DNA of 64,000 nt from Bacteroidia bacterium (GCA_030427865.1 JAUICK010000001.1:248001-312000), one strand, 5' to 3'. Counted from the stretch's first letter, positions 45,539-55,062 are shown. A program made the numbers and translations. The notes: a model not told the origin generated them from the sequence alone.

Positions 45539-45568
45539 AAAAATCCGAGTTTTAAAACTCGGATTTTT
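45539..45568 (-). terminator. Bidirectional terminator after the small membrane-protein gene
   Basis: An 11-bp stem (45539-45549 with 45558-45568), AAAAATCCGAG/CTCGGATTTTT, with T runs on both strands. On the minus strand it lies 13 bases after the 45-residue gene and isolates the Crp/Fnr gene from the efflux operon. Confidence 0.88.
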
Positions 45569-45581
45569 CTTGACTAAACTA

Positions 45582-45719
45582 CTATTTACTCTTAGGTTTC
45601 TTATCACTATTCATAAGTAAAAAAAGTGCGACTACTAAGCCTACAACAACCAAGGCAAAGACACCAATCATAATGGTACCATTCGTCCAAGAAACCTGGG
45701 GTAAGATTAAAAAACTCAT
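45582..45719 (-). CDS. Small single-membrane-segment protein, 45 residues
   Basis: A 45-residue gene below usual ORF cut-offs. The product MSFLILPQVSWTNGTIMIG continues into a strongly hydrophobic helix (about 16-36, VFALVVVGLVVALFLLM) and a short basic tail NSDKKPKSK, so it would lie N-out/C-in in the membrane. It is 67 bases downstream of the TolC gene on the same strand and is closed by a strong terminator, so it may be the fourth gene of the efflux operon; a weak TATCCTTT box ahead could instead give it its own promoter. A CACTAT-TTG-ATAGTG inverted repeat (45724-45738) lies 5 bases before its start. No homologue is named with confidence. Confidence 0.68.
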   Translation of the reverse strand: MSFLILPQVSWTNGTIMIGVFALVVVGLVVALFLLMNSDKKPKSK

Positions 45720-45786
45720 CTATCACTATTTGATAGTGTAAATTTAAAGGATATCTAAAAAGTAAATTATGATAAATGTCAGCTTC

Positions 45787-47127
45787 TTAAAAATTAACAT
45801 TTAAAATGTCTCCACTTAATTGCAAAAGTTGTAATTCTATTAATTTTGCATCAAATTTTGCGTTGTTTAAAGCTGTTTTTGCATTGATTAAGTTGATTTG
45901 CGCTTGACGAAACTCAACAGAAGTTATTTGTCCTAATTTAAAACGCTCTTGAGTTCTATCAAAATTATTTTGAGTCGTTAAAACGTTTGTTTCTTGCGCT
46001 TTCAAAATAAACAATTGGTTTTTATAGTTTTCCCAAGTATTTTTTAAATTGTTTTCTATGGTGATTTTCTGTTGCTCTAATTGCAATTGCTGATTTTCAA
46101 TCGCAATTTTTGCATTGGCAACTCTTGTTTTTCTGGTGCCTCCATCAAATATATTCCACGTTAAATTTAACCCTGCATTTAATCCATCAGAAGTTATGAA
46201 TCTTGCGCCAAAAGGATTTACTAAATTTTCGTTTTCAGTTCTATTTAATCCGTAAGAAGCATTAAAGTTCAGGGATGGCAAATATGCTGCTTTATTTACT
46301 TTTAAGTTGAATTCACTAATTGCAAGGTTTTTTTGATTCTGATTTAAAAGAGCATTGTTTTTTAAAACCTTTGCTTTTAAATTGTTAAAATTCATCATTT
46401 TATTAAAATCGACATTCGTTTCAACATTATAATTTATGTCTTCCTTTTGACCTAAAATTACATTCAAACCACGTTTAGCATTGCTTAATTGTTGTTTGGC
46501 AGAAATTAGCGTAATGCTATCATTATTCACATCAACTTGAGCATTTAAAAATTCCAATTTTGTAGATTGCCCATACTCATATTGATACTTAGCTCTTTTT
46601 AATCGTCTCTTAGAAATGGTTAAAGCTTCTTGTAAATTGTTGGTGTTTTCTGACAAACGTGCAATTTGAAAATAGGTAGTAAACAATTGTAAATAGGTGT
46701 TCTCAATGGTTTCTCTCGCTTGCAATTCTGTTAAATTATACGTTTCTTTTAACTGTTTGTAATTGTATTTTCTGCCCAAACCGTCAAAAATGGTATAATT
46801 TATATTTAAAGTAGCTGAATAATTCCTATTTATAACACCAGAACCAATTAAAGTTGTATCTGCTTTGTTACGCTGAGGAATTACAATTTTTTGATTATTT
46901 CTTCGATAATCTGCTCCAGAATTTAAGGTTGCCGTTGGCAAAAATCTCGTGTTGTAAATACTTGAATTATTTTTAGCCACTTCTAAATTATTATTGGCAA
47001 TTTTAATTCCGAAATTGTTCTCTAAAGTAATTTTTAAAGCTTCTTTTTTGGTTAAAATTTCTTGTGAAATCCCTTGTAAAGTCGATAAAAAAACGACAAT
47101 TAGTATGGCTTTTTTATTCAATTTCAT
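45787..47127 (-). CDS. TolC-family outer-membrane efflux protein
   Basis: A 446-residue outer-membrane channel subunit with a signal peptide (MKLNKKAILIVVFLSTLQGISQ) and two repeated long-helix blocks typical of TolC: each has a coiled region ending in a Asn/Leu-rich turn (LSNAKRGLNVILGQ and LINAKTALNNAKFDAKL). It is the exit duct of the tripartite pump whose inner-membrane and adaptor genes are just upstream. The start overlaps the pump gene by 14 bases. Confidence 0.93.
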   Translation of the reverse strand: MKLNKKAILIVVFLSTLQGISQEILTKKEALKITLENNFGIKIANNNLEVAKNNSSIYNTRFLPTATLNSGADYRRNNQKIVIPQRNKADTTLIGSGVINRNYSATLNINYTIFDGLGRKYNYKQLKETYNLTELQARETIENTYLQLFTTYFQIARLSENTNNLQEALTISKRRLKRAKYQYEYGQSTKLEFLNAQVDVNNDSITLISAKQQLSNAKRGLNVILGQKEDINYNVETNVDFNKMMNFNNLKAKVLKNNALLNQNQKNLAISEFNLKVNKAAYLPSLNFNASYGLNRTENENLVNPFGARFITSDGLNAGLNLTWNIFDGGTRKTRVANAKIAIENQQLQLEQQKITIENNLKNTWENYKNQLFILKAQETNVLTTQNNFDRTQERFKLGQITSVEFRQAQINLINAKTALNNAKFDAKLIELQLLQLSGDILNVNF

Positions 47128-50100
47128 AAACTTCAGATTTTGGGTTTACAAACTTTTTCTCATCATCATTCTCTTCATCATACTTCGCTTCAATAATAGC
47201 TCTTTCTACTTCTTCTTTGGTTATATTATTCCCAGTTTTCAACCATTTGATATTTACTTTTATGGAGTTAGAAACCGATAACAAAAGTGGTAACATAATT
47301 AGAGTTAATACAGTTGCTATCGCAATTCCATAGGCTATTGAAATTGCCATCGGAATTAAAAATTGTGCTTGTCTACTTTTTTCTAATAACAATGGTGCTA
47401 AACCTGCAATTGTGGTTAAAGAGGTTAAGAAAATAGCTCTAAATCTGGATTGACCTGCTCTAATTAAAGCGGCATCGTATTTCATTCCTTCTTTTAGGTA
47501 ACTATTAAATTTACCAATTAATACCAAACCATCATTTACCATAATTCCTATTAAGGCTATGATACCTAACCAAGATAAAATTCCGATTGGAAAACTGTGA
47601 AAATAATGTCCCCAAACAACACCAATCATACTAAAAGGAATCATTAAAATCAATAAAATAGGTTGACTGTAGGAACGGAATGTAAATGCGATTACGATAT
47701 AAATCAACAATAAAATAATAGGACCCACAATATTTACAGAATCTGTTGTTTTTTTACGCTCTCTATTTTGACCTTCGTAAATTGGAGTAACTGAAGAATA
47801 TTTTGACAAAATTTCTGGCATTACTCTCGTTTTAATATCCTCTAAAATATCTGTTGCACTTTCTTTAGAATCTTTTAAATCTGCCGTAATTTGTATCTCT
47901 CTTTTGCCTTCTAAATGATTAATGGCAATATCTCCTCTTGCAATGGTATAGGTAGCAATTTCAGAAAACGGAATTCGAGTTCCATTTGGTGCCACAATTC
48001 GCATATCATCTAAATCTTTAATAGATGATCTGTTCTTTTTATCATAACGCACCCAAACTTTAATTTCATCTTGCCCACGCTGAAAACGTTGTGCTTGAAA
48101 TCCGAAGAAACCATAACGCACTTGATTCATAATGGTTTGCAGGTTTAAACCTAATAAATAGGCATTGTCTTTCAGTTCAATTTTTACTTCTTTAATTCCT
48201 GCAGGATCATTATCTACCACATCTTTTAAAAGCGAATTGTTTTCCATTTCAAATTTCAATTCGTCTTTAGCCGCTTTTAATTCTTTGATATTATTTCCTA
48301 ACAAAGAAATCGCAACAGGGCTTCCTCCAAAATTACCTCCTGAACCAAACACCAAACTTTCTACACCATACACTTTACCTACTTTATCTCTAATAGAATT
48401 GGTGATTTCTGGTGATGAAAAATCTCGAGCTTCACCAGGTAAAAGATTAACGGTTAAGGTTGCATTTGCACTTCCAGGACCTACTCTTTTAATAACATTT
48501 TCTATAACTTGTAAATTACCTGTTTGCTTTTTGGTATATTCTTCATTGACTTCCCAAACTTTGTTTTCAATAAAAGTGATGATAGAATCTGTGATTTGCT
48601 CATTAGTACCTTGCGGCATTGTTAGGTTTATTTGAGCTCTATCGCTTGCTATTCTTGGAAAAAATGAAGTCCTTACAATTCCTCCTCCAATGGCAGAAAA
48701 ACTAAAAATTAACAGCGCAATTGGTATGGCAAAAGCAAATATTTTGTTTTTTAAAGAGAATTTTAAAAACGGCACATAATAATTATCTCTAACCTTGCTT
48801 AATGCCTTATCTGCTGCATTGTTTACTTTATGAAAAAATCTGTCTACTGGATTTCTCTTTTTTTCTAACCCTTGTTCGGTTCGTTTTCTATCTAAAGCTT
48901 TTGAATGTGCAATGTGAGCAGGTAAAACGATTAAAGCTTCTATTAATGAAACGGATAACGTAAGTATTACAATGGTAGAAACTTCGCCAAAGAAACTTCC
49001 TAATCTACCATCCACAAAGAAGAAAGTTGAAAATGCAATAATGGTAGTTAAAATTGCAGAGATAATTGGCGGAATTACCTCCATTGTTCCGTCAATTGCT
49101 GCATTTATTTTAGATTTTCCTAAATCGTAATAATGATGGTAGATGTTTTCTCCGATGACAATTCCATCATCAACCAAAATACCAATTACGATAATCATCC
49201 CAAACAACGATAAAACATTGATGGTTACATTAAACTGAGCAGCAAACATAAACATCCCAAAAAAGGCAACAGGTAAACCAAAAGCCACCCAAATTGCCAA
49301 ACGCATATTTAAAAATAATGCTAAGAAAAAGAGTACTAAAAGGATACCAACAATACCATTTTCAATCAATAATTTTGTTCTTCCTTTTAAAGTAATACTT
49401 CTATCGCTGGTAACATCTAAACGAACATTTTGTTGTTTTTGATTGTACTCATAAATGTAATCTTTAATTTTTTCTGCGGATGAAATAAGGTCTTCGTTAT
49501 TGGTATTACTCACAGTAATATCAATGGCTAAATTGCCATTAAAAAACAATCTGTCTGGATTTTCTGACCAAGTATCTCTAACATCTGCAATGTCTTTTAG
49601 ACGAATAATGGTTCCGTTTTGTTGGGTTCTTACAATTAAGTTTTGCAATTCAATACCATAATAAGAACGATTACTTGCACGAATTAAATAATCTTCTTGA
49701 GCCGTTTTTATATTACCACCAGTGATTAAAATATTAGAACTTCTCACTGCATTTGCAACTTCAGTAAACGATAAATTATAAGCTCTTAAATCATTTTCGC
49801 GAACAGCAATTTCGATTTCTTCTTCAGGAAAACCAGAAATGACCACTTGCGAAATTCCATCAATTCCTCGAATATCATTTTCTATATTTCTTGCATATTG
49901 TTTTAATGATTTTAGGGTGATATTTTCTCCACTTACAGAAAAACTAATAGTAGGCCTAATACTTTCTACCTTTGCAATTACAGGAGGTTCCATACCCGAA
50001 GGAAAAGACGGAACTCTATCTACTGCATTTTTTACATCCGATAAAACAACATCAATATTTTTGCCTTTTTCTACCTCAACATTTACACTTGCAGAATTTT

Positions 50101-50359
50101 CTCTTGATACTGATGTTACTCTTTCTACTCCAACAATTCCTTTTAAATTGTCTTCAATTTTAAGTACTACCCCTTCTTCCATTTCTGCTGGTGAAGCCCC
50201 TGGATATGCCAATGTAATTCTGATTAGTTGAGAATCTACCAATGGGAAAAAGGAAGATTTCATCCCTAAAGCCCCTACTAATCCAAAAATGATAAAGGCA
50301 AAAATGAGGACGTTTACCGCTACAGAATATCGAATAAAGTAAGAAATGATTTTTCTCAT
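47114..50359 (-). CDS. RND-family efflux pump (HAE1/AcrB-like)
   Basis: A 1081-residue RND permease with the twelve-helix layout and two large periplasmic loops. It shows LAYPGASPAEMEEGVV at the start of the first loop, the proton-relay Asp pair in GILVDDGIVIGENIY and a GIMVNDGLVLIGKF region in the second half (the Asn-Asp pair of helix 10). The C terminus carries an extra charged tail of about 45 residues rich in Asp, Glu and Lys. The substrate type (drugs, detergents, lipids) is not clear. The gene follows its adaptor after 3 bases. Confidence 0.94.
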   Translation of the reverse strand: MRKIISYFIRYSVAVNVLIFAFIIFGLVGALGMKSSFFPLVDSQLIRITLAYPGASPAEMEEGVVLKIEDNLKGIVGVERVTSVSRENSASVNVEVEKGKNIDVVLSDVKNAVDRVPSFPSGMEPPVIAKVESIRPTISFSVSGENITLKSLKQYARNIENDIRGIDGISQVVISGFPEEEIEIAVRENDLRAYNLSFTEVANAVRSSNILITGGNIKTAQEDYLIRASNRSYYGIELQNLIVRTQQNGTIIRLKDIADVRDTWSENPDRLFFNGNLAIDITVSNTNNEDLISSAEKIKDYIYEYNQKQQNVRLDVTSDRSITLKGRTKLLIENGIVGILLVLFFLALFLNMRLAIWVAFGLPVAFFGMFMFAAQFNVTINVLSLFGMIIVIGILVDDGIVIGENIYHHYYDLGKSKINAAIDGTMEVIPPIISAILTTIIAFSTFFFVDGRLGSFFGEVSTIVILTLSVSLIEALIVLPAHIAHSKALDRKRTEQGLEKKRNPVDRFFHKVNNAADKALSKVRDNYYVPFLKFSLKNKIFAFAIPIALLIFSFSAIGGGIVRTSFFPRIASDRAQINLTMPQGTNEQITDSIITFIENKVWEVNEEYTKKQTGNLQVIENVIKRVGPGSANATLTVNLLPGEARDFSSPEITNSIRDKVGKVYGVESLVFGSGGNFGGSPVAISLLGNNIKELKAAKDELKFEMENNSLLKDVVDNDPAGIKEVKIELKDNAYLLGLNLQTIMNQVRYGFFGFQAQRFQRGQDEIKVWVRYDKKNRSSIKDLDDMRIVAPNGTRIPFSEIATYTIARGDIAINHLEGKREIQITADLKDSKESATDILEDIKTRVMPEILSKYSSVTPIYEGQNRERKKTTDSVNIVGPIILLLIYIVIAFTFRSYSQPILLILMIPFSMIGVVWGHYFHSFPIGILSWLGIIALIGIMVNDGLVLIGKFNSYLKEGMKYDAALIRAGQSRFRAIFLTSLTTIAGLAPLLLEKSRQAQFLIPMAISIAYGIAIATVLTLIMLPLLLSVSNSIKVNIKWLKTGNNITKEEVERAIIEAKYDEENDDEKKFVNPKSEVYEIE

Positions 50360-50362
50360 AAC

Positions 50363-51478
50363 TTACTTGGTTTTGTTAATTTTTACCACCATTCCATCAA
50401 ATGCACCTGGTAAAGGTTTTGTAAGAATTTTATCACCATCTTGCAGTCCTTTTATCACCACATTTTGTGCTCCAAAATAAACAGGATTGATCTCTTTTAA
50501 AGTTAAAACACTGTCTTTCTTTACCACATAAACTGCTTTGTTATCAACCAATAGTTTTCTTGAAATCTCTATAGCTTCACTTTCTGATTTTGCAACTAAA
50601 TTGGCTTCTAAAAACATCCCTTCTTTTAAATCTATATGTTTTAGCTCGATAAAAGCATTAATTGTTTGGGAAATTTGATCAATTTTTCCGTTAACACGAA
50701 CAACTTTACCTGTGTAATTTTTTGTTTTTTCTAAATTGGTTAAAGCTACTGAATTCCCCACTTTTAATAAATCTGCAAATTTTGCATTGATAGAAACTGG
50801 CATTTCATACACATTCGTATCTATAAATTCTCCTAATCGTTGTCCCACTCTTACCAAAGTTCCAGGACTTACTAAAGCTTCTGTTAGCACACCTGTAAAA
50901 GGTGCTTTTATTTGATGTTTAGAAAAACGAACTTCTAAATTTTTAACATTGTAATAGGCTGTTAAAATTCCTCTTCCAGAAATAAAATACTTTTCTTTAT
51001 CCGTAGTAAAATTAGGAAGTTTTGGAACAGAATGTTTCATATCAAAACTTTGCAAATAACTTTCCCATTTTTTAAATTCTGAAGGATAATCTAAACGAAT
51101 ATCTGGTAAAATAGAAGTAATTAAATTGTACAAATTACTTTTCTGTGACTGTAAACTTGCGTAAAACTCATCACTATTTACACTCAATAAAGTTTCTCCT
51201 CTATAATATTTTGTTCCGGGTTTAAAGGCTTTGTTTGATGATTTTAAAACACCTTGAACTTCAGAAAATAAATCGATTTTATTTTTAGCTACCAAATTTC
51301 CACTGGCAGACAAAAGAATAGGTATTTCTGTATTATTTACTTCTTCTACGAAAACCGTTTTAATCGATTTCTTAAATTTTGGTTTGGGTTTTTGATTTTT
51401 ATCAATCAAATATTTTCCTAAAAAAACAGCGCCTACAATAATTAGAACTCCTAAAACGGATAAAATTATTTTCCTCAT
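50363..51478 (-). CDS. RND efflux adaptor (membrane fusion protein)
   Basis: A 371-residue periplasmic adaptor with one N-terminal membrane helix (about 5-25, no lipobox Cys). The lipoyl/barrel-sandwich halves are KNKIDLFSEVQGVLKSSN and HQIKAPFTGVLTEALVSPGTLV, separated by an unusually long hairpin region (about 105-175). Beta-barrel and membrane-proximal domains follow, with VIKGLQDGDKILTKPLPGAFDGM at the end. It is the first gene of the operon adaptor-pump-TolC. No regulator gene is next to it. Confidence 0.92.
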   Translation of the reverse strand: MRKIILSVLGVLIIVGAVFLGKYLIDKNQKPKPKFKKSIKTVFVEEVNNTEIPILLSASGNLVAKNKIDLFSEVQGVLKSSNKAFKPGTKYYRGETLLSVNSDEFYASLQSQKSNLYNLITSILPDIRLDYPSEFKKWESYLQSFDMKHSVPKLPNFTTDKEKYFISGRGILTAYYNVKNLEVRFSKHQIKAPFTGVLTEALVSPGTLVRVGQRLGEFIDTNVYEMPVSINAKFADLLKVGNSVALTNLEKTKNYTGKVVRVNGKIDQISQTINAFIELKHIDLKEGMFLEANLVAKSESEAIEISRKLLVDNKAVYVVKKDSVLTLKEINPVYFGAQNVVIKGLQDGDKILTKPLPGAFDGMVVKINKTK

Positions 51479-51536
51479 AATTAGTTAGTTGTTCTTTCTT
51501 AATTAGTAATGAAGAAAGAAATATAATAGTTTAATG

Positions 51537-51544
51537 CAAAGATA
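51537..51544 (-). promoter_or_regulatory. -7 element for the RND efflux operon
   Basis: On the minus strand TATCTTTG followed by CA, a perfect -7 box, 58 bases before the adaptor start. The -33 side has no clear TTG. Confidence 0.5.
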
Positions 51545-51676
51545 CTTTTTAGATAAATGTTAGCTTGTAAAGTTTAAAAGCTTCTTTGTTAAAGAAAAGT
51601 TATAATTCATCTTTTACACCACTAAAACAAGTAAAATCACTTTTTTTTAGCATCTTTATAATTCTAAAAAAAATGA

Positions 51677-52570
51677 ATGTCTTCTAACTTTAGAATTTCT
51701 CGCGCTTTTAAAAATGCAAAAAGAATCTGTTTCAATAAAGATTCTAAATTTGTTTTATTTAGTGATGCGCATAGAGGAGATAATGGTTTTGCTGATGATT
51801 TTGCACACAACAGAAACATGTTTAAATATGCTTTAGAGCATTATTTTAACAACGATTTTACCTACATAGAATTGGGAGATGGAGATGAGCTTTGGGAAAA
51901 CAGAAATTTTTCAAAAATTTTTAGAGCCAACAAACATATTTACCTTTGGTTAAAGAAATTTCACGATCAAAACAGGTTGCATTACATCTGGGGAAATCAC
52001 GATATGAAATATAAAAATCCTGCAACAATTCGTAAGAACTTACACTATTATTACGACACTGTTACAGACACCAAAAAAGAACTATTAATTGGCGCTTCTT
52101 TTTCTGAAGCCATCGTTTTAGAAGATGAAAACACTGGAAAAAAGATATTTCTTTTACACGGACATCAAGCAGATTGGTTTAATTATGTATTTTGGAGATT
52201 GAGTAGTTTTTTAGTAAAAGTTTTATGGAAACCTCTGCAAATATTAGGTTTTTCTGACCCAACAAGCCCTGCGCAAAATTTTAAAGAACGGATAAAAGTT
52301 GAGCGTAGATTAGAAAAATGGATTCAAGAAAACAACAATCAAATGATGGTTACGGGTCACACACACAGACCTCGTTTTCCAGATAAAAATGAAATTCCAT
52401 TTTTTAATGATGGAAGCTGTGTACACCCAAGATCTGTTACAGGTATAGAAATTGAAAACTTTGAAATTACACTCATAAAATGGTCTGTAATTACAAACGA
52501 AAACGGAACCATGCAAATTAAGAGAACTATTTTAGAAGGGCCAGAAAGTTTAACTCATTATATGTCTTAA
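51677..52570 (+). CDS. Calcineurin-like metallophosphoesterase
   Basis: A 297-residue soluble phosphoesterase with the full dinuclear metal site: LFSDAHRGDN (Asp 30, His 32), GDGDELW (Asp 68/70), WGNHDMKY (Asn 107, His 108), LLHGHQADW and TGHTHRPRF. It resembles the LpxH-like/UDP-diacylglucosamine group in outline, but is larger and the substrate is not known; serine/threonine phosphatase is another annotation in use for relatives. It is the first of a plus-strand run of three genes that are 2-10 bases apart. Confidence 0.85.
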   Translation: MSSNFRISRAFKNAKRICFNKDSKFVLFSDAHRGDNGFADDFAHNRNMFKYALEHYFNNDFTYIELGDGDELWENRNFSKIFRANKHIYLWLKKFHDQNRLHYIWGNHDMKYKNPATIRKNLHYYYDTVTDTKKELLIGASFSEAIVLEDENTGKKIFLLHGHQADWFNYVFWRLSSFLVKVLWKPLQILGFSDPTSPAQNFKERIKVERRLEKWIQENNNQMMVTGHTHRPRFPDKNEIPFFNDGSCVHPRSVTGIEIENFEITLIKWSVITNENGTMQIKRTILEGPESLTHYMS

Positions 52571-52572
52571 TT

Positions 52573-53745
52573 GTGAATTGCTGTACACCCATAAATAATG
52601 CTTTATTCTTTGCTTCTGTTGATGACATAACTGAGGAAATCTGGAATATTTTAGATTGTGAAAACAATATCTACTTTCAAAGAAATTTTTTAAAAGCAAT
52701 CGAAAAAAATCACCCAGAAATTACTTTTTCTTACATTGTTTTAAAGGACGAAAATGATAAACCAATTGCATTTGCATCCATACAAATTATTAATTTTTAT
52801 ATCAACGGAATTAAAAACGATTTAGAAACTTTAATTAAAAAAGTTGAGCATTTTGGAAGGAAACTACATTTACTTCCTTCAAAAAAACCGCTTAAATTAT
52901 TAATCTGCGGAAACACTTTTGTGAGTGGTGAACACGGAATTTTCATCAACCAAAATCAAGATAAAAGAAAAGTGATTAAAGACTTAGCTAAAGCAATTTC
53001 TCATTTTTCTAATTCTGATAAAAAACGAAAAGCAGACGCATATCTTTTAAAAGATTTTGTAAACGAGTCTTTATTTATTACTGATGAGTTAAAAGAAGAT
53101 CGTTATCACCCTTTCTCAGTAGAACCTAACATGGTACTTACCATAAATGAAAATTGGCAAACTTTTGATGATTATTTAGCTGCAATGAAAACTAAGTTTA
53201 GAGTAAAAGCTAAAAAAGCATTCCAACTTAGTAAAACTATCAAAATCGAAGAAGTTACCTTAAAAAATATTGAAGAACAGTTACCAAAAATGACTGCTTT
53301 GTATAAAAAAGTTGCCGATAATGCCGATTTTAATTTAGGTGATTTTAATTTAGAATCTTATAAAAGTTTAAAAGAAAAATTAGGCAAAAATTACATTCTA
53401 AAAACTTATTGGTTAGATGATAAAATTGTTGGTTTTATCTCTGGAATCATCAATCAAAATTCTTTAGACGCACATTTTGTAGGTATAGATTACGAGTTAA
53501 ATAGAGAATACGCCATTTACCAAAGAATGTTGTATGATTATATAGAAATTGCGATTAACAAACAACTCAAAACACTTAATTTTGGAAGAACAGCTAGTGA
53601 AATAAAAAGTTCTGTGGGTGCTGTTCCACAAGATTTAACAATGTATCTTCGTCATAAAAAAACGATTACTAATAAAATTTTAAAGTTATTTTTGCAACGA
53701 GTACAACCTACTCCATTTCAACAGAAATTTCCTTTTAAAAAATGA
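52573..53745 (+). CDS. GNAT/FemAB-like N-acyltransferase
   Basis: A 390-residue protein that starts with GTG, 2 bases after the previous stop. It looks like a double-GNAT acyltransferase of the predicted N-acyltransferase/FemAB-like group: an N-terminal half with FASIQIINFYI, a middle helical part (FDDYLAAMKTKFRVKAKKAF, the substrate-binding arm), and a C-terminal GNAT part with KIVGFISGIIN, EYAIYQRMLYDYIEIAI and LNFGRTASEIKSSVGA. The substrate could be a lipid or peptidoglycan-type precursor; this is inferred from family and context between a phosphoesterase and a thioesterase. Confidence 0.68.
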   Translation: MNCCTPINNALFFASVDDITEEIWNILDCENNIYFQRNFLKAIEKNHPEITFSYIVLKDENDKPIAFASIQIINFYINGIKNDLETLIKKVEHFGRKLHLLPSKKPLKLLICGNTFVSGEHGIFINQNQDKRKVIKDLAKAISHFSNSDKKRKADAYLLKDFVNESLFITDELKEDRYHPFSVEPNMVLTINENWQTFDDYLAAMKTKFRVKAKKAFQLSKTIKIEEVTLKNIEEQLPKMTALYKKVADNADFNLGDFNLESYKSLKEKLGKNYILKTYWLDDKIVGFISGIINQNSLDAHFVGIDYELNREYAIYQRMLYDYIEIAINKQLKTLNFGRTASEIKSSVGAVPQDLTMYLRHKKTITNKILKLFLQRVQPTPFQQKFPFKK

Positions 53746-53755
53746 ACTCCTGTCA

Positions 53756-54625
53756 ATGAAAAATAGCAAAGAACTTATTGAACTTTTAAATCTTACAGAT
53801 TTAGGTGAGAATAATTTTAGTGGAAATAGTGTTACTATAGGCAGCCCTAATGTGTTTGGTGGTCAGGTTTTAGCGCAAGCTGTACATGCAGCATATAGAA
53901 CCATTCCTGAAACACGTTTTTTACATTCTTTACACTCGTACTTTTTGGAAGCTGGAGATTTAGAAATGCCTATTAATTATCATGTTGCAGAAATGAGAGA
54001 TGGAGGTAGTTTTTCGACAAGAAGAGTAACTGCCAGTCAAAACAAAAAGACAATCTTTATTTTAGCTGCTTCTTTTCATAAAAAAGAAGATGGCTTCGAA
54101 CATCAAACTCAAATAAATAAAGACATAAAACAACCTGAAGAGCTGTTAAGTTGGGATGAGATGCTAACTCAATTTGGTGATTTTTTGCCAAAATCTACCA
54201 AAGCTTTTTTAAGTATAGAAAGACCAATTGAGTTTAAACCTGTAAGAGTTCCAAATCTTTTAGACCCAAAAGATTTACCTGCTAACGAGCAAGTTTGGTT
54301 TCGTTTAAAAGGAGAAAAAACCATTTTAGATTGCAGAACTAAACAAGAAATTCTTACTTATATTTCTGATTACAACGTATTAAATGCTGCTTTTAATCCG
54401 AATGCCAGTACATACAATTTTGGAAACACAATGACGGCAAGTTTAGACCATTCTATGTGGTTTTTTAGAGATTTTAATTTTGATGATTGGATGTTGTTCT
54501 CTGCAGAATCTCCAAATGCTTTTGGAGCAAGAGGTTTGGCGAAAGGAAATATTTTTACAAGAGAAGGAAAATTGGTTGCCTCTTTTGCACAAGAAGGGTT
54601 GTTAAGACCTAAAATTAGCAAGTAA
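53756..54625 (+). CDS. tesB: Acyl-CoA thioesterase II
   Basis: A 289-residue double-hotdog thioesterase. N-terminal hotdog: NVFGGQVLAQAVHAAYRTIPE and HSLHSYFLEAGD; C-terminal hotdog: TMTASLDHSMWFFRDFNFDDW with the catalytic Asp, and EGLLRPK at the end. It hydrolyses medium- to long-chain acyl-CoA. It follows the acyltransferase gene after 10 bases, which suggests co-expression in an acyl-group-related task. Confidence 0.93.
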   Translation: MKNSKELIELLNLTDLGENNFSGNSVTIGSPNVFGGQVLAQAVHAAYRTIPETRFLHSLHSYFLEAGDLEMPINYHVAEMRDGGSFSTRRVTASQNKKTIFILAASFHKKEDGFEHQTQINKDIKQPEELLSWDEMLTQFGDFLPKSTKAFLSIERPIEFKPVRVPNLLDPKDLPANEQVWFRLKGEKTILDCRTKQEILTYISDYNVLNAAFNPNASTYNFGNTMTASLDHSMWFFRDFNFDDWMLFSAESPNAFGARGLAKGNIFTREGKLVASFAQEGLLRPKISK

Positions 54626-54661
54626 TAAACAGTAGCAGTCAGCAAAATTATAAATTCAATG

Positions 54662-54687
54662 TCATTTCGAAATGAGTTTTTTAAACG
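54662..54687 (+). terminator. Possible weak terminator palindrome
   Basis: TCATTTCGAAATGA (54662-54675) is a perfect 14-bp palindrome followed by a GTTTTTT run. It could end the three-gene run before sdpI, although only 5 base pairs flank the TCGA loop. It could also be a REP-like element. Confidence 0.35.
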
Positions 54688-54717
54688 ATTGAAAAAATTC
54701 TAATAAAAATAAAAATT

Positions 54718-55062
54718 ATGAGTCCATTTTTATACGTTTTAACCACAAACGGTTTGTTATTTTTATTAAGTATTATCTTTTGGAAATTTCCACCAAAAAA
54801 GATTAACAATTGGTATGGGTATAGAACGCATAAATCGATGTTAAATCAAAATATCTGGGATTTTGCAAATATTGTGTTTTCTAAAAACTTACTAATTTAT
54901 GCTGGAATTTCGTTTTTAGGAGGGATGATTTTTGCCAATTTTGCAACAAAAGAATTAACCTGGCAACCTATGGTTTTAGTATTACTTTCTGTTTTAGTTA
55001 GTATCATAAAAACCGAGAAAGCTTTGGCTGATAATTTTACGGATGAAGGGAAAAAGAAGTAA
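54718..55062 (+). CDS. SdpI-family membrane protein
   Basis: A 114-residue protein with three hydrophobic segments and the SdpI signature NNWYGYRTHKSMLNQNIWDFAN after the first helix. Bacillus SdpI gives immunity to a killing factor, but most members, especially small ones like this, have no known role. It is separated from tesB by 92 bases and ends 3 bases from the stop of the convergent transferase. Confidence 0.85.
   Translation: MSPFLYVLTTNGLLFLLSIIFWKFPPKKINNWYGYRTHKSMLNQNIWDFANIVFSKNLLIYAGISFLGGMIFANFATKELTWQPMVLVLLSVLVSIIKTEKALADNFTDEGKKK

Noticed and set aside
48165-48635. Plus-strand open frame of 156 codons inside the RND gene
   Set aside because: A shadow of the pump frame; low-complexity Ser/Pro/Phe composition and no homology signal recalled.
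49839-50231. Plus-strand open frame of 130 codons opposite the RND pump gene
   Set aside because: It lies wholly inside a well-supported 1081-residue coding region, has no family motif, no promoter and biased composition from the opposing frame.
54662-54675. REP/BIME-like palindrome as a mobile repeat
   Set aside because: Only one copy was noticed in the window, so a repeat family cannot be claimed; it is listed only as a possible weak terminator.
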